Part shown: one piece after another, positions 43,621-49,981 of the stretch
Layout: every line of letters begins with the position of its first letter
Position numbering within the stretch: the stretch's first letter is position 1
Source of the DNA: Betaproteobacteria bacterium
GTDB taxonomy: Bacteria > Pseudomonadota > Gammaproteobacteria > Burkholderiales > SG8-41
Direction of reading: 5' to 3'
Assembly: GCA_025356695.1 (NCBI GenBank)
Contig: JANXSE010000119.1
Span: 1 to 49,981, forward strand
DNA: 49,981 bases
Notes under the pieces: model-generated
The model's input: only the letters and a program-made list of their open reading frames with translations
Told to the model about the DNA's origin: nothing
The model's database searches: none
Made by a program: the position numbers and the translations under genes

Positions 43621-44364
43621 TCAACCCTGGAGGCCGAGCAGCTGCGCGGCGTCTTTGGCGTTGTTCTCGGCGTTCTGCAACAGCTTCATCTGCATGTCGT
43701 ACTGGCGCGCCAGTGAAATCATGCGCACCATCTGCTCGACGGCATTGACATTGCTCGCCTCGAGCGAACCGGAGACGAGTTTTACGCCGGTATCGGCTGC
43801 CGCGGGCGCGCCGCCGCGCACGCGAAACAGGCCGTCGTTGCCACGTTCGAGCTGCGCTTCCGGCGGGTTGACCAGTTTGATGCGGCCCACCATCGTGTTG
43901 CCGGCGGGCTTCATGCCGGTCGGCACCGTTGACACGGTGCCGTCGCCGGCCACTGTGATCAGCGTATCGGCTGGGATCGCAATCGGGCCGCCGTCGCCGA
44001 GCACCGCATTGCCCGCGCGCGTCTGCAACAGGCCGTTAGGCGACAGTTGCAGGCTGCCGTTGCGCGTATACGCTTCGCTGCCGTCGGCCGCCTGCACGGC
44101 GATCCAGCCCTTGCCCTGCACCGCGATGTCGAGATCGCGCCCGGTCTGCTGGATCGCGCCCGGCGTGAAGTCCGCACCCGGCGTCGAATCGACGACGAAG
44201 GTGCGTGTGTTCGCACCGGCGCCGACCACCGGCACTGCACGGAACACGCTCATCTCGGCGCGGAAACCGTTGGTGGTGAGGTTGGCCAGATTGTGCGCAA
44301 CCGTCGCCTGCTGACCCATGGTCTGCTTGGCGCCGCTGGTGGCGAGGTAAATCATGCGATCCAT
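43621..44364 (-). CDS. flgF: Flagellar proximal rod protein FlgF
   Basis: A 247-residue proximal rod subunit. It has the typical [20 protein letters not shown] start with [20 protein letters not shown] and a C-terminus [20 protein letters not shown], which ends in AAQLLGLQG. The start at 44364 is supported by GGAG seven bases upstream; the frame extends six codons further without merit. It lies 48 bp after flgE. Confidence 0.97.
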   Translation of the reverse strand: MDRMIYLATSGAKQTMGQQATVAHNLANLTTNGFRAEMSVFRAVPVVGAGANTRTFVVDSTPGADFTPGAIQQTGRDLDIAVQGKGWIAVQAADGSEAYTRNGSLQLSPNGLLQTRAGNAVLGDGGPIAIPADTLITVAGDGTVSTVPTGMKPAGNTMVGRIKLVNPPEAQLERGNDGLFRVRGGAPAAADTGVKLVSGSLEASNVNAVEQMVRMISLARQYDMQMKLLQNAENNAKDAAQLLGLQG

Positions 44365-44412
44365 TGTTTGCTCCGTGGGCAACGCGGCGACGGACGCCGC
44401 GTTTAACCGCGA

Positions 44413-45654
44413 TTACTTCAAGTTGACCAGCGTTTGCAGCACCGCATCCTGCGTCTTGATCGACTGCGCGTTCGCCTGGTAGATGCGCTGCGCGGTGATC
44501 ATGTTGACGAGTTCGGCGGTGAGATCGACGTTCGACGATTCGGTCGCCGAGGCCTGCACCGCACCCAGGTCTCCGCTGCCCGGCGCACCGACCACCGGCA
44601 GTCCGGAATCAGCCGTTTCGTTCCAGCGCCCGTCGCCCATCGGTTTCAAGCCGCGCGGATCGGAAAAATTCGCCAGCACGACCTGCCCGAGGTTGCGGCT
44701 TTGACCGTTGGTGTAGTGGCCGACCATGACGCCGTCGGCGGCGACGTTGAATCCGGACAGGCGCCCCGAGGCGAAGCCGTCCTGCACCAGCGAATTGACC
44801 GCAAAGCTCGCGCCGAATTGCGTCGAGCCGGTGAAGTCGAGACCGAAGTTCAGAGGGCTGGTGGCGCCGCCGGCAATAGTCAGCGCCACCGGCGAAATCG
44901 GCATCGCCGTCGTCAATGCACCGCTTGAATTGAAATTCACGTTGATCGGCGTGCCGGCACCGGCGCCGAGGTTGACGTTGGCGGGTGCGGTGCCGTCCAC
45001 TGTGGCATGCAGGTTCCATTGGCCGGCGACTGCGGTCTTCACGAAATACATCGTGAAGACATGCGAATTGCCGAGGCTGTCGATCACCGAGCCGGAGGTC
45101 GAATCGTTGTAGCTGGTCGGATCGGTCGCGTTGAAGACGCCGGTGGCGGGCAGCGCCTCGCTCGAATTCAGGTTGAGGCTCGATTTGAAACTGGAGGTCG
45201 GTGTCGGCGCGAGCTGCGCGCTAGAGATTTGCAGCGGCACCGGTGCGGTCGGGATAATGGTGCCGGTGGCATCAACACCGTAGCCGGTAACCTTCAGATT
45301 GCCGGAGGTGACGACGTAGCCGGCGTTGTCGAGATGGAACTGGCCGTTGCGCGTATACGAAATCGTGCCATTGTCGCTGAGACGGAAGAAGCCCTTGCCG
45401 TTGACGGCGATGTCGAGCGGATTATTGGTCACCGTGATCGCGCCCTGCGTGAACTCCTGTTCAATCGCCGCGACCTGCGTGCCGATGCCAATCGCCGTCG
45501 AACCCGAGCCGTTGAGGGAATTGGCGAACACGTCCGAGAACAGCACGCGCGACTGCTTGAAGCCGACGGTGCCGGCGTTCGAGACGTTGTTGCCGATGAC
45601 GTCGAGACTTTGCGACGCCGCGTTCAGACCGCTTAATCCTGATTGAAATGCCAT
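44413..45654 (-). CDS. flgE: Flagellar hook protein FlgE
   Basis: A 413-residue hook subunit. It has the N-terminal MAFQSGLSGLNAASQSLDVI with NVSNAGTVGFKQSRVLFSDV and the C-terminal TESSNVDLTAELVNMITAQR, QANAQSIKTQDAVLQTLVNL. The middle D1/D2 domains are of usual size. GGAGA precedes the ATG. Its assembly is limited by FliK and begins after FlgD cap formation; flgD lies 12 bp upstream. Confidence 0.98.
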   Translation of the reverse strand: MAFQSGLSGLNAASQSLDVIGNNVSNAGTVGFKQSRVLFSDVFANSLNGSGSTAIGIGTQVAAIEQEFTQGAITVTNNPLDIAVNGKGFFRLSDNGTISYTRNGQFHLDNAGYVVTSGNLKVTGYGVDATGTIIPTAPVPLQISSAQLAPTPTSSFKSSLNLNSSEALPATGVFNATDPTSYNDSTSGSVIDSLGNSHVFTMYFVKTAVAGQWNLHATVDGTAPANVNLGAGAGTPINVNFNSSGALTTAMPISPVALTIAGGATSPLNFGLDFTGSTQFGASFAVNSLVQDGFASGRLSGFNVAADGVMVGHYTNGQSRNLGQVVLANFSDPRGLKPMGDGRWNETADSGLPVVGAPGSGDLGAVQASATESSNVDLTAELVNMITAQRIYQANAQSIKTQDAVLQTLVNLK

Positions 45655-45666
45655 GATCTCTCCTGA

Positions 45667-46338
45667 TTACATGATTTGTTTGATTTGGCTGACCGGCACG
45701 TCGCCGACGCCGGTCACCATCGCGTGCGCGCCGTCACTGCCGAGCGTGATGCTCGAGACGAGGCCGCGTATCTGCGAAGTCGCGGGCACGGTCTGTCCGC
45801 CGCTGGTGGCGAGCACCTGAAAACTGTAGCTGCCGGCAGCGCTGTTCGAACCACTGTCGCTCAGGCCGTCCCACTGGAAGCTGGTAAGGCCCGCCTGTTG
45901 CGCACCGAGATCGAGCTGGCGCACGACGTTGCCCGAGGGCCCGACGATGTTGACCTTGAGGCTGTCGACCGACTGCGGGAGCGTGATGCCGCCGCCGACC
46001 GCGCCGCTGCCGTTGAACGACAGCGTGTTGCCTTCGGTGTAGACGGTGTGGCCGATGAGGCCGGCGGACTGCAGCGACTGCGCCGACATGAACGACGCCG
46101 ACAGCGACTGCATGCTCGAGTTGAGTTTTTCGATGCCGGTCACCGTGCTGATCTGCGACAGCTGCGAAGTGAGCTGCGCGTTGTCCATCGGATTGAGCGG
46201 ATCCTGGTTCTTCAGCTGTGAAACGAGCAGCTTGAGGAAGCGGTCCTGGATATCGCTCGAATTCGATGAGGCCGCAGCGACCGCGCTGGCGGCGCTCGCA
46301 GTGGCGCTGGCTGAAGTGGCGCTTTGTACGGATGACAT
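45667..46338 (-). CDS. flgD: Flagellar hook-cap protein FlgD
   Basis: A 223-residue hook cap. The N-terminal conserved segment is FLKLLVSQLKNQDPLNPMDN (32-51), preceded by an Ala/Ser-rich leader. The C-terminal part has the FLN/TUDOR-like VDSLKVNIVGPSGNVVRQLD, FQWDGLSDSGSNSAAGSYSF. The length is usual. AAGGAGAACAC precedes the ATG. It sits 9 bp after flgC. Confidence 0.97.
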   Translation of the reverse strand: MSSVQSATSASATASAASAVAAASSNSSDIQDRFLKLLVSQLKNQDPLNPMDNAQLTSQLSQISTVTGIEKLNSSMQSLSASFMSAQSLQSAGLIGHTVYTEGNTLSFNGSGAVGGGITLPQSVDSLKVNIVGPSGNVVRQLDLGAQQAGLTSFQWDGLSDSGSNSAAGSYSFQVLATSGGQTVPATSQIRGLVSSITLGSDGAHAMVTGVGDVPVSQIKQIM

Positions 46339-46347
46339 GTGTTCTCC

Positions 46348-46752
46348 TTATGAACCGAGCTGCAAGGTCTTGAGCAGCATCGTTTTTGCGGTGTTCATCA
46401 TCTCGACGTTGTTCTGGTAGGAACGCGACGCCGAGATCATGTTGACCATTTCATCCACCACGTTGACGTTGGGCATCGAGACATAGCCCTTCGGATCGGC
46501 GAGCGGATGCTGCGGGTTGAAAATCTGTTTCGCCGGCGACTCGTCTTCGACGACACCGGTGACGCGCACGCCGCTGCCGGCCTCGCCGGCCATCGGCACG
46601 CTGCTGAAGACGACCTGCTTGGCGCGATACACCTTGCCGTCGGGACCCGCCGCGCTGTCGGCGTTGGCAAGGTTGCTCGCCGTCGCGTTGAGGCGCTGCG
46701 ATTGCGCCGTCATGGCGCTGCCGGCAATGTCGAAGACGTTGAAGAGTGACAT
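46348..46752 (-). CDS. flgC: Flagellar proximal rod protein FlgC
   Basis: A 134-residue rod subunit. It has the family start [32 protein letters not shown] and the C-terminal [40 protein letters not shown]. The length is normal. It is separated from flgB by 3 bp and from flgD by 9 bp. Confidence 0.98.
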   Translation of the reverse strand: MSLFNVFDIAGSAMTAQSQRLNATASNLANADSAAGPDGKVYRAKQVVFSSVPMAGEAGSGVRVTGVVEDESPAKQIFNPQHPLADPKGYVSMPNVNVVDEMVNMISASRSYQNNVEMMNTAKTMLLKTLQLGS

Positions 46753-46755
46753 GGC

Positions 46756-47160
46756 TTACCCCTGGATCGCCGCCAGCAGCGACTTCAGCTGGCTGTTGAG
46801 AAACATCAGATTGGCTTCGTAACGCACCGCGTTCTCGGCGAACTGCGCGCGCTCGACATCCATGTCGACCGTGTTGCCGTCAAGCGAAGGCTGCACGACC
46901 TGCCGGTAGAGCAGCGGACCGGCGCCGGCGGCCGCCGCTTGCGGCGAGGCCAGATGCGTGTTGACCGTGCGTGTCAGTTCGTTCGCCGAAACGCGGCCCG
47001 ACACCGCGTCCTGCAACGACTTGTTGAAATCAATATCGCGCGCCTTGTAGCCCGGCGTGTCTGCGTTCGCGATGTTCGAGGCGAGGACCTGCTGGCGCAA
47101 TGCGCGCAAGCCCAGCGCCTCGGCGTGGAACTGCAGTGCTGCATCGAGTGAATTGGCCAT
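46756..47160 (-). CDS. flgB: Flagellar proximal rod protein FlgB
   Basis: A 134-residue rod subunit and the first gene of the long flgBCDEFGHIJKL operon. Conserved parts are LGLRALRQQVLASNIANADT, PGYKARDIDFNKSL and the C-terminal GNTVDMDVERAQFAENAVRY. The ATG at 47160 has GAAGG eight bases upstream; an ATG two codons earlier (47166) is too close to it. It is divergent from flgA across 292 bp. Confidence 0.96.
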   Translation of the reverse strand: MANSLDAALQFHAEALGLRALRQQVLASNIANADTPGYKARDIDFNKSLQDAVSGRVSANELTRTVNTHLASPQAAAAGAGPLLYRQVVQPSLDGNTVDMDVERAQFAENAVRYEANLMFLNSQLKSLLAAIQG

Positions 47161-47452
47161 GTGCATTACCTTCGTTGCTGTCCGCTGTGCTGCATCGTGT
47201 TACAGAATCCGTTATCGCCTGCCGTGAATACCTGTGCGTCACATCCAGTCCGATCAACGCGCAATACGGCAGTACACGGCGATCATCTTATGTAGCGCGG
47301 GGCCTCAGCCATCAGGCGATTAGACGGTCAAAAACCGCTCATTTCCGGCCCTCCTCGGCCCTCGCGCGAGGGCACAATCCGCTCATCGTTTCGAACACGA
47401 CAGTTGTCACACCCGGATCGAATTGCGCCGCAGCGCTGACGGAGCCACCCAC
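47161..47452. other. flgB/flgA divergent regulatory region
   Basis: 292 bp with no gene. It should hold the promoters of the long flgB-flgL operon and of flgA. Visible elements: the 16-bp perfect palindrome at 47358-47373 and, on the minus strand, GGCGATAA at 47212-47219, a -10-like word of the sigma-28 type without a matching -35. No sigma-54 motif with correct spacing was found. Confidence 0.6.
47358..47373. promoter_or_regulatory. 16-bp perfect palindrome between flgA and flgB
   Basis: GCCCTCGCGCGAGGGC, preceded by a direct copy of GGCCCTC at 47348-47354. The symmetrical site lies about 80 bp before flgA and 198 bp before flgB. It may be the operator of the flagellar master regulator or an RNA hairpin in a leader; which one cannot be decided here. 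Confidence 0.4.
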
Positions 47453-48157
47453 ATGAAGACATTGTTAAACCGTATCGCCATCGTCCTGCTTGCAGCGCTC
47501 GGCGCCGGTGCGGCATTCGCACAGGCCCCGGCCGTGCAATCGGCCGCCGGCATCCACCAGGCCGTTGACCAGTTCGTGCGCCAGCAGACCGCCGGCATGC
47601 CGGGCAAAACCACCTACACCATCGGCGCCGTCGATCCGCGCCTCGTCATGCCGGCCTGCACCGCGCTGGAGCCGTTTGTGCCCGCGGGCGGGCGCCTGTG
47701 GGGCCAGACCAATCTGGGCGTACGCTGCGGCGGCCCCGTACCATGGACCATTTACATCAACGTCGATGTCAGGGTCAGCGGCAGCTATCTGACCGCCTCG
47801 CACGCGCTGGCACCCGGGCAGGTCATCAGCGCGGCCGACCTCGCCGTGCAGAACGGCGACCTCACGCTGTTGCCACAGGGCGTGCTGGCGAGCGCCGACA
47901 CCGCCGTCGGCAAGATCAGCGTAGCGTCGATCGCCGCCGGCCAGCCGCTGCGCTACGATTTATTGCGCGCGCCGCTGGCCGTGCAACAGGGCCAGTCGGT
48001 CAAACTGCTTTCCGGCGGCAACGGTTTTCGCGTCAGCGCCGAAGGCCGCGCGTTAAATAATGCACAGGACGGACAGGTCGCGCAGGTGCGCACCGGCTCG
48101 GGCCAGACCGTCAGCGGTGTCGCGCGCACCGGCGGCACCGTCGAGATCGCCTTCTAG
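47453..48157 (+). CDS. flgA: Flagellar P-ring assembly chaperone FlgA
   Basis: A 234-residue periplasmic chaperone for FlgI. A clear signal peptide (MKTLLNRIAIVLLAALGAGA, cleaved after AFA) is followed by an N-terminal domain (IHQAVDQFVRQQTAGMPGKT) and a SAF domain at the C-terminal half (SHALAPGQVISAADLAVQNG, GKISVASIAAGQPLRYDLLR, LSGGNGFRVSAEGRALNNAQ). The ATG at 47453 has GGAG nine bases upstream; the frame extends ten codons further without a start. Its divergence from flgB is the common arrangement. Confidence 0.97.
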   Translation: MKTLLNRIAIVLLAALGAGAAFAQAPAVQSAAGIHQAVDQFVRQQTAGMPGKTTYTIGAVDPRLVMPACTALEPFVPAGGRLWGQTNLGVRCGGPVPWTIYINVDVRVSGSYLTASHALAPGQVISAADLAVQNGDLTLLPQGVLASADTAVGKISVASIAAGQPLRYDLLRAPLAVQQGQSVKLLSGGNGFRVSAEGRALNNAQDGQVAQVRTGSGQTVSGVARTGGTVEIAF

Positions 48158-48164
48158 AACCGCG

Positions 48165-48176
48165 GCGCCCGGGCGC
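48165..48176 (+). terminator. Short palindrome after flgA
   Basis: The perfect palindrome GCGCCCGGGCGC lies 7 bp after the flgA stop. The T-run (TTTTTTTT) occurs 23 bp further on, too far for a standard intrinsic terminator. It may partially separate flgA from flgM. Confidence 0.35.
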
Positions 48177-48271
48177 AAAAACAACCCTGGCAGCGAAAAT
48201 TTTTTTTACATATCGATCATGCACTTGCACAGGATCAACGGTCGGACCTCCCCGTCTTTTGCACGGACGGC

Positions 48272-48299
48272 TAAAGTTTCCACCGCGACCGTCCGTTAT
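48272..48299 (+). promoter_or_regulatory. Sigma-28-like promoter of flgM
   Basis: TAAAGTTT (TAAA at 48272-48275) with 16 bp to TCCGTTAT (48292-48299). The extended -35 is perfect and the -10 keeps CCG and TA. The predicted start is about 27 nt before the flgM ATG. It has the same N16 layout as the fliC promoter. Confidence 0.55.
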
Positions 48300-48332
48300 T
48301 TGCGTTAGTCCGATCTTGCAAAGGTGGTCATC

Positions 48333-48641
48333 ATGAAAATCGATAACAACAGTCTCAAATCCATCGTCGGGGGCCCGAACCTCGACGAACCCGGCCGGCC
48401 GGCCAAAAAATCTGCCAGCGAGCCCTCGACGGTTGCCAGCGACACGGTGGAACTGAGTACCGTTTCCAGCAGTCTGCAGGCCATCGAAAAGGGCTTCGCC
48501 GAAACGCCGGTGGTCAACACCGCGCGCGTCGACGAAATCAAGCAGGCGATCGCCAACGGCCACTTCAAGGTAGACGCCGGCAAAGTCGCCGACCGCCTGC
48601 TGCAAACCGTGCAGGAGCTGATCCACGCGCACAAAGCGTAA
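48333..48641 (+). CDS. flgM: Anti-sigma-28 factor FlgM
   Basis: A 102-residue regulator that binds FliA and is exported when the hook is finished. The N-terminal half is hydrophilic and disordered (MKIDNNSLKSIVGGPNLDEP), as needed for export. The C-terminal half has the sigma-binding helices: SDTVELSTVSSSLQAIEKGF and VNTARVDEIKQAIANGHFKV, DAGKVADRLLQTVQELI. The ATG at 48333 has AAGG upstream; an in-frame GTG three codons earlier overlaps this site. It is followed by flgN after 36 bp, the usual pair. Confidence 0.96.
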   Translation: MKIDNNSLKSIVGGPNLDEPGRPAKKSASEPSTVASDTVELSTVSSSLQAIEKGFAETPVVNTARVDEIKQAIANGHFKVDAGKVADRLLQTVQELIHAHKA

Positions 48642-48677
48642 GGGCTCAGGCACCTTAACGAAAGCTCACCGTCCATC

Positions 48678-49157
48678 ATGGCCATCAACCTCGCTGCACT
48701 GCACGGCAACATCGACCGCGAAGTCGCGGCACTGGCTGCCTTCATCGACACGCTGCGCGCCGAACAGGCGGCACTGGTGCGCGGTGAGAGCGAGCGCATC
48801 GCCGAATTCTCCGCGCCGAAGTCGAACCATCTGTTCGAACTCACACGGCTCGGCGACGAACGCAGCCGCCTGTTGATAGCCGCCGGCTACAGCGCCGACC
48901 GTGCCGGCATGGAACGCTGCCTGCGCGAATGCGGCAGCAGCGCCGCGGCAGCGCGCAACGCCTGGAAAAAACTCCTGGTGCTGACCGCAGACGCGCAGCG
49001 CACCAACACCACCAACGGCATCATCATTTCAACACGCCTGCAGCACACGCAGCGCGCGCTCAGCTCGATCTTCACCTCCGCGCGCATCCCCGGCGCCTAC
49101 GGTGCCGACGGCAACACCGTCAGCCTGCGCACCACGCAGCAGCTCGCGGTCGCTTAA
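48678..49157 (+). CDS. flgN: FlgK/FlgL export chaperone FlgN
   Basis: A 159-residue mostly helical chaperone of the hook-junction proteins FlgK and FlgL. The sequence is typical of the poorly conserved family: an N-terminal helix (LAALHGNIDREVAALAAFID, TLRAEQAALVRGESERIAEF) and a C-terminal part with NTTNGIIISTRLQHTQRALS. Size, helix content and the position after flgM give the identity. It ends the flagellar part of the window. Confidence 0.93.
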   Translation: MAINLAALHGNIDREVAALAAFIDTLRAEQAALVRGESERIAEFSAPKSNHLFELTRLGDERSRLLIAAGYSADRAGMERCLRECGSSAAAARNAWKKLLVLTADAQRTNTTNGIIISTRLQHTQRALSSIFTSARIPGAYGADGNTVSLRTTQQLAVA

Positions 49158-49320
49158 AATTCCATTGTTGTGATTTCTGCTGCGGCGTGAATGCTGCGGC
49201 GGGCGTCTGTACGCGCTTCGATTGCGCGTGGGATCGATACGCCGCACGGTTTGTTGAATGCCTGCCCGCGGTCTATTAACAAGAAATCAGCGAGATGCTT
49301 AATACGGGAAAAATAGAAAT

Positions 49321-49336
49321 GCCTTCGGAAGAAGGC
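49321..49336. repeat. Hairpin with GGAA tetraloop
   Basis: A perfect 6-bp stem GCCTTC/GAAGGC with loop GGAA. It has no T-tract on either strand, so it is not a classical terminator. Confidence 0.5.
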
Positions 49337-49366
49337 CTGAGGACAAGCCGAGGGTTATAGGCTATT

Positions 49367-49413
49367 TGTCATTCAACAAGTGACATATAATTTCTGACAA
49401 CTAATATTTGTCA
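49367..49413. promoter_or_regulatory. Paired TGTCA/TGACA operator-like dyads
   Basis: Dyad 1 is TGTCA-N9-TGACA (49367-49371, 49381-49385); dyad 2 is TGACAA-N7-TTGTCA (49395-49400, 49408-49413). Their centres are 28 bp apart, close to but short of three helical turns, in an A+T-rich stretch that ends 34 bp before the protease-like ORF. This looks like a regulator-bound promoter; no known regulator is assigned. Confidence 0.5.
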
Positions 49414-49446
49414 ACCAATACTGGTTAGCAGTCGCAAAATCAACCT

Positions 49447-49938
49447 TTGCCAAACGAAACTTCCATTCTTAGCGTCGGCGACTACCTCCACCTCACACTC
49501 GCCGAGACTCATCCGGAAGTGTCTCGGTATACCTATCCACTGTTTGCGGTCGATGATCGCGACAGACCAGATCTTTACGCTTCCTGCGTAACCTTAGAAT
49601 ACGAAGGCATACCATTCATCATTACAGCCGCTCACGCGATATCGGAGATCGGCAAGACCGGCAGTTCCGTTCATATCGACGCTCGCCACATTACCGCCTT
49701 GGCACCGGAATTCGTCATGTCTTCTCCTGACGGCCGCGATCCATTGGACATCGCAGTAATGATTGTGCCGCGCGAGTTGCTGGAAAGCGAAGAGATGGAG
49801 GTATTGCCGCAAGGGCACACTACTGTGAACAGAGAGTTTCGTAACTATTATCTTCGCTGCGTTCACGGGTACCCTTGCAACAAGAACAAGCAGGCGCAAC
49901 GCCTTGACATCGTGAACGTTGCCATATCACCCCCCTGA
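49447..49938 (+). CDS. Chymotrypsin-like serine protease fold protein, apparently truncated
   Basis: A 163-residue ORF of the S1/trypsin-like fold. FIITAAHAI (about 59-67) is the typical TAAH segment with the catalytic His, and DPLDIAVMIVP (about 98-108) places the catalytic Asp. The Ser motif (GxSGG) is missing because the frame stops at 49936-49938, about 60-90 residues too soon for this fold. The start is also unclear: TTG at 49447 is the only candidate after an in-frame stop at 49426-49428, and has no ribosome site. Codon use and base composition differ from the flagellar genes. Immediately after the stop the sequence becomes strongly GC-rich. A broken gene or an intact inactive pseudoprotease are both possible. 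Confidence 0.6.
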   Translation: MPNETSILSVGDYLHLTLAETHPEVSRYTYPLFAVDDRDRPDLYASCVTLEYEGIPFIITAAHAISEIGKTGSSVHIDARHITALAPEFVMSSPDGRDPLDIAVMIVPRELLESEEMEVLPQGHTTVNREFRNYYLRCVHGYPCNKNKQAQRLDIVNVAISPP

Positions 49939-49981
49939 GAGCCGCCGAGCAGCGCAGGGGAGTCCGCAGGACCGGCGAACC
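49939..49981 (+). other. GC-rich structured edge after the protease ORF
   Basis: 43 bases with nested pairing: CGCCG (49943-49947) with CGGCG (49973-49977), and GTCC (49962-49965) with GGAC (49969-49972). The abrupt composition change after CCCCC suggests the end of an inserted element or the start of a structured RNA. The window ends here, so it cannot be identified. Confidence 0.3.

Larger units (their letters stand above)
49158..49446. other. Lower-GC intergenic region after flgN
   Basis: 289 bp with markedly more A+T than the flagellar genes. It has a hairpin GCCTTC-GGAA-GAAGGC with a GNRA-type loop at 49321-49336 and two nearby TGTCA/TGACA dyads at 49367-49413. I see no gene in it. The change of base composition marks the end of the flagellar island. 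Confidence 0.6.

Noticed and set aside
47212..47219. GGCGATAA on the minus strand as a sigma-28 -10 element for flgB
   Set aside because: No TAAA-like -35 at 14-16 bp; flgB is normally an early gene.
1..49981. CRISPR arrays, tRNA or rRNA genes and complete insertion sequences
   Set aside because: No regularly spaced repeats, cloverleaf patterns, rRNA-like stretches or transposase frames were seen; the only possible element edge is at 49939-49981.

Overview
The window is almost entirely a flagellar and chemotaxis locus from a Gram-negative, GC-rich bacterium, most likely a betaproteobacterium. The P-ring and L-ring genes (flgI, flgH) and the bifunctional FlgJ with a muramidase domain show a Gram-negative envelope. 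The gene order (fliC-flaG-fliD-fliS-fliT, fliE facing fliFGHIJK-fliLMNOPQR, flgBCDEFGHIJKL, then flgA-flgM-flgN divergent) is typical of betaproteobacteria; a Rhodocyclales- or Nitrosomonadales-like host is inferred from style alone.

Layout. (1) Positions 1-6320, minus strand: a chemotaxis operon read as short receptor-like protein, cheY, cheA, cheW, then an Aer-type receptor that runs off the left edge. A good sigma-28 promoter candidate lies upstream at 6468-6494. (2) 6599-11409, plus strand: a REC-PAS-NarX-type histidine kinase, its NarL-type regulator, and two GGDEF diguanylate cyclases. (3) 11575-17568, plus: flagellin with its own promoter, structured leader and terminator, then flaG, fliD, fliS, fliT, a second FliK-like protein and an orphan protein equal to the C-terminal domain of FlhB. 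(4) 17659-22471, plus: a YcgR-type PilZ protein, a large hybrid kinase and a REC-HATPase protein. (5) fliE on the minus strand, and divergent from it the basal body and export genes fliFGHIJK and fliLMNOPQR (23089-33791). (6) 33803-47160, minus: a CHASE-domain kinase, a small lipoprotein and flgL back to flgB. (7) 47453-49157, plus: flgA, flgM, flgN. (8) 49158-49981: a lower-GC segment with paired operator-like dyads and a chymotrypsin-fold protease-like ORF that stops early next to a GC-rich structured edge.

How it works together. The Fli and Flg proteins give a nearly complete basal body, switch, export gate (FliOPQR), rod, hook and filament. FlgM, FlgN, FliS and FliT supply late-gene control and chaperones. 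Three sigma-28-like promoters (che operon, fliC, flgM) fit a FliA late class. Two diguanylate cyclases and a PilZ brake protein suggest local c-di-GMP control of swimming. Not in the window: flhA, full-length flhB, flhF, fliA, motAB, the master regulator, cheR, cheB and cheZ.

Most interesting points: the receptor-like protein upstream of cheY carries a CheZ-like DxxxQ motif and an acidic C-terminal tail, so it may be a receptor with a built-in CheY-P phosphatase; an orphan FlhB C-domain with NPRQ in place of NPTH sits next to a second FliK; a REC-HATPase protein resembles a partner-switch kinase; FliL has an acidic insert; and CheA has three GYGFF repeats. All functional statements are from reading the sequence, with no database search.
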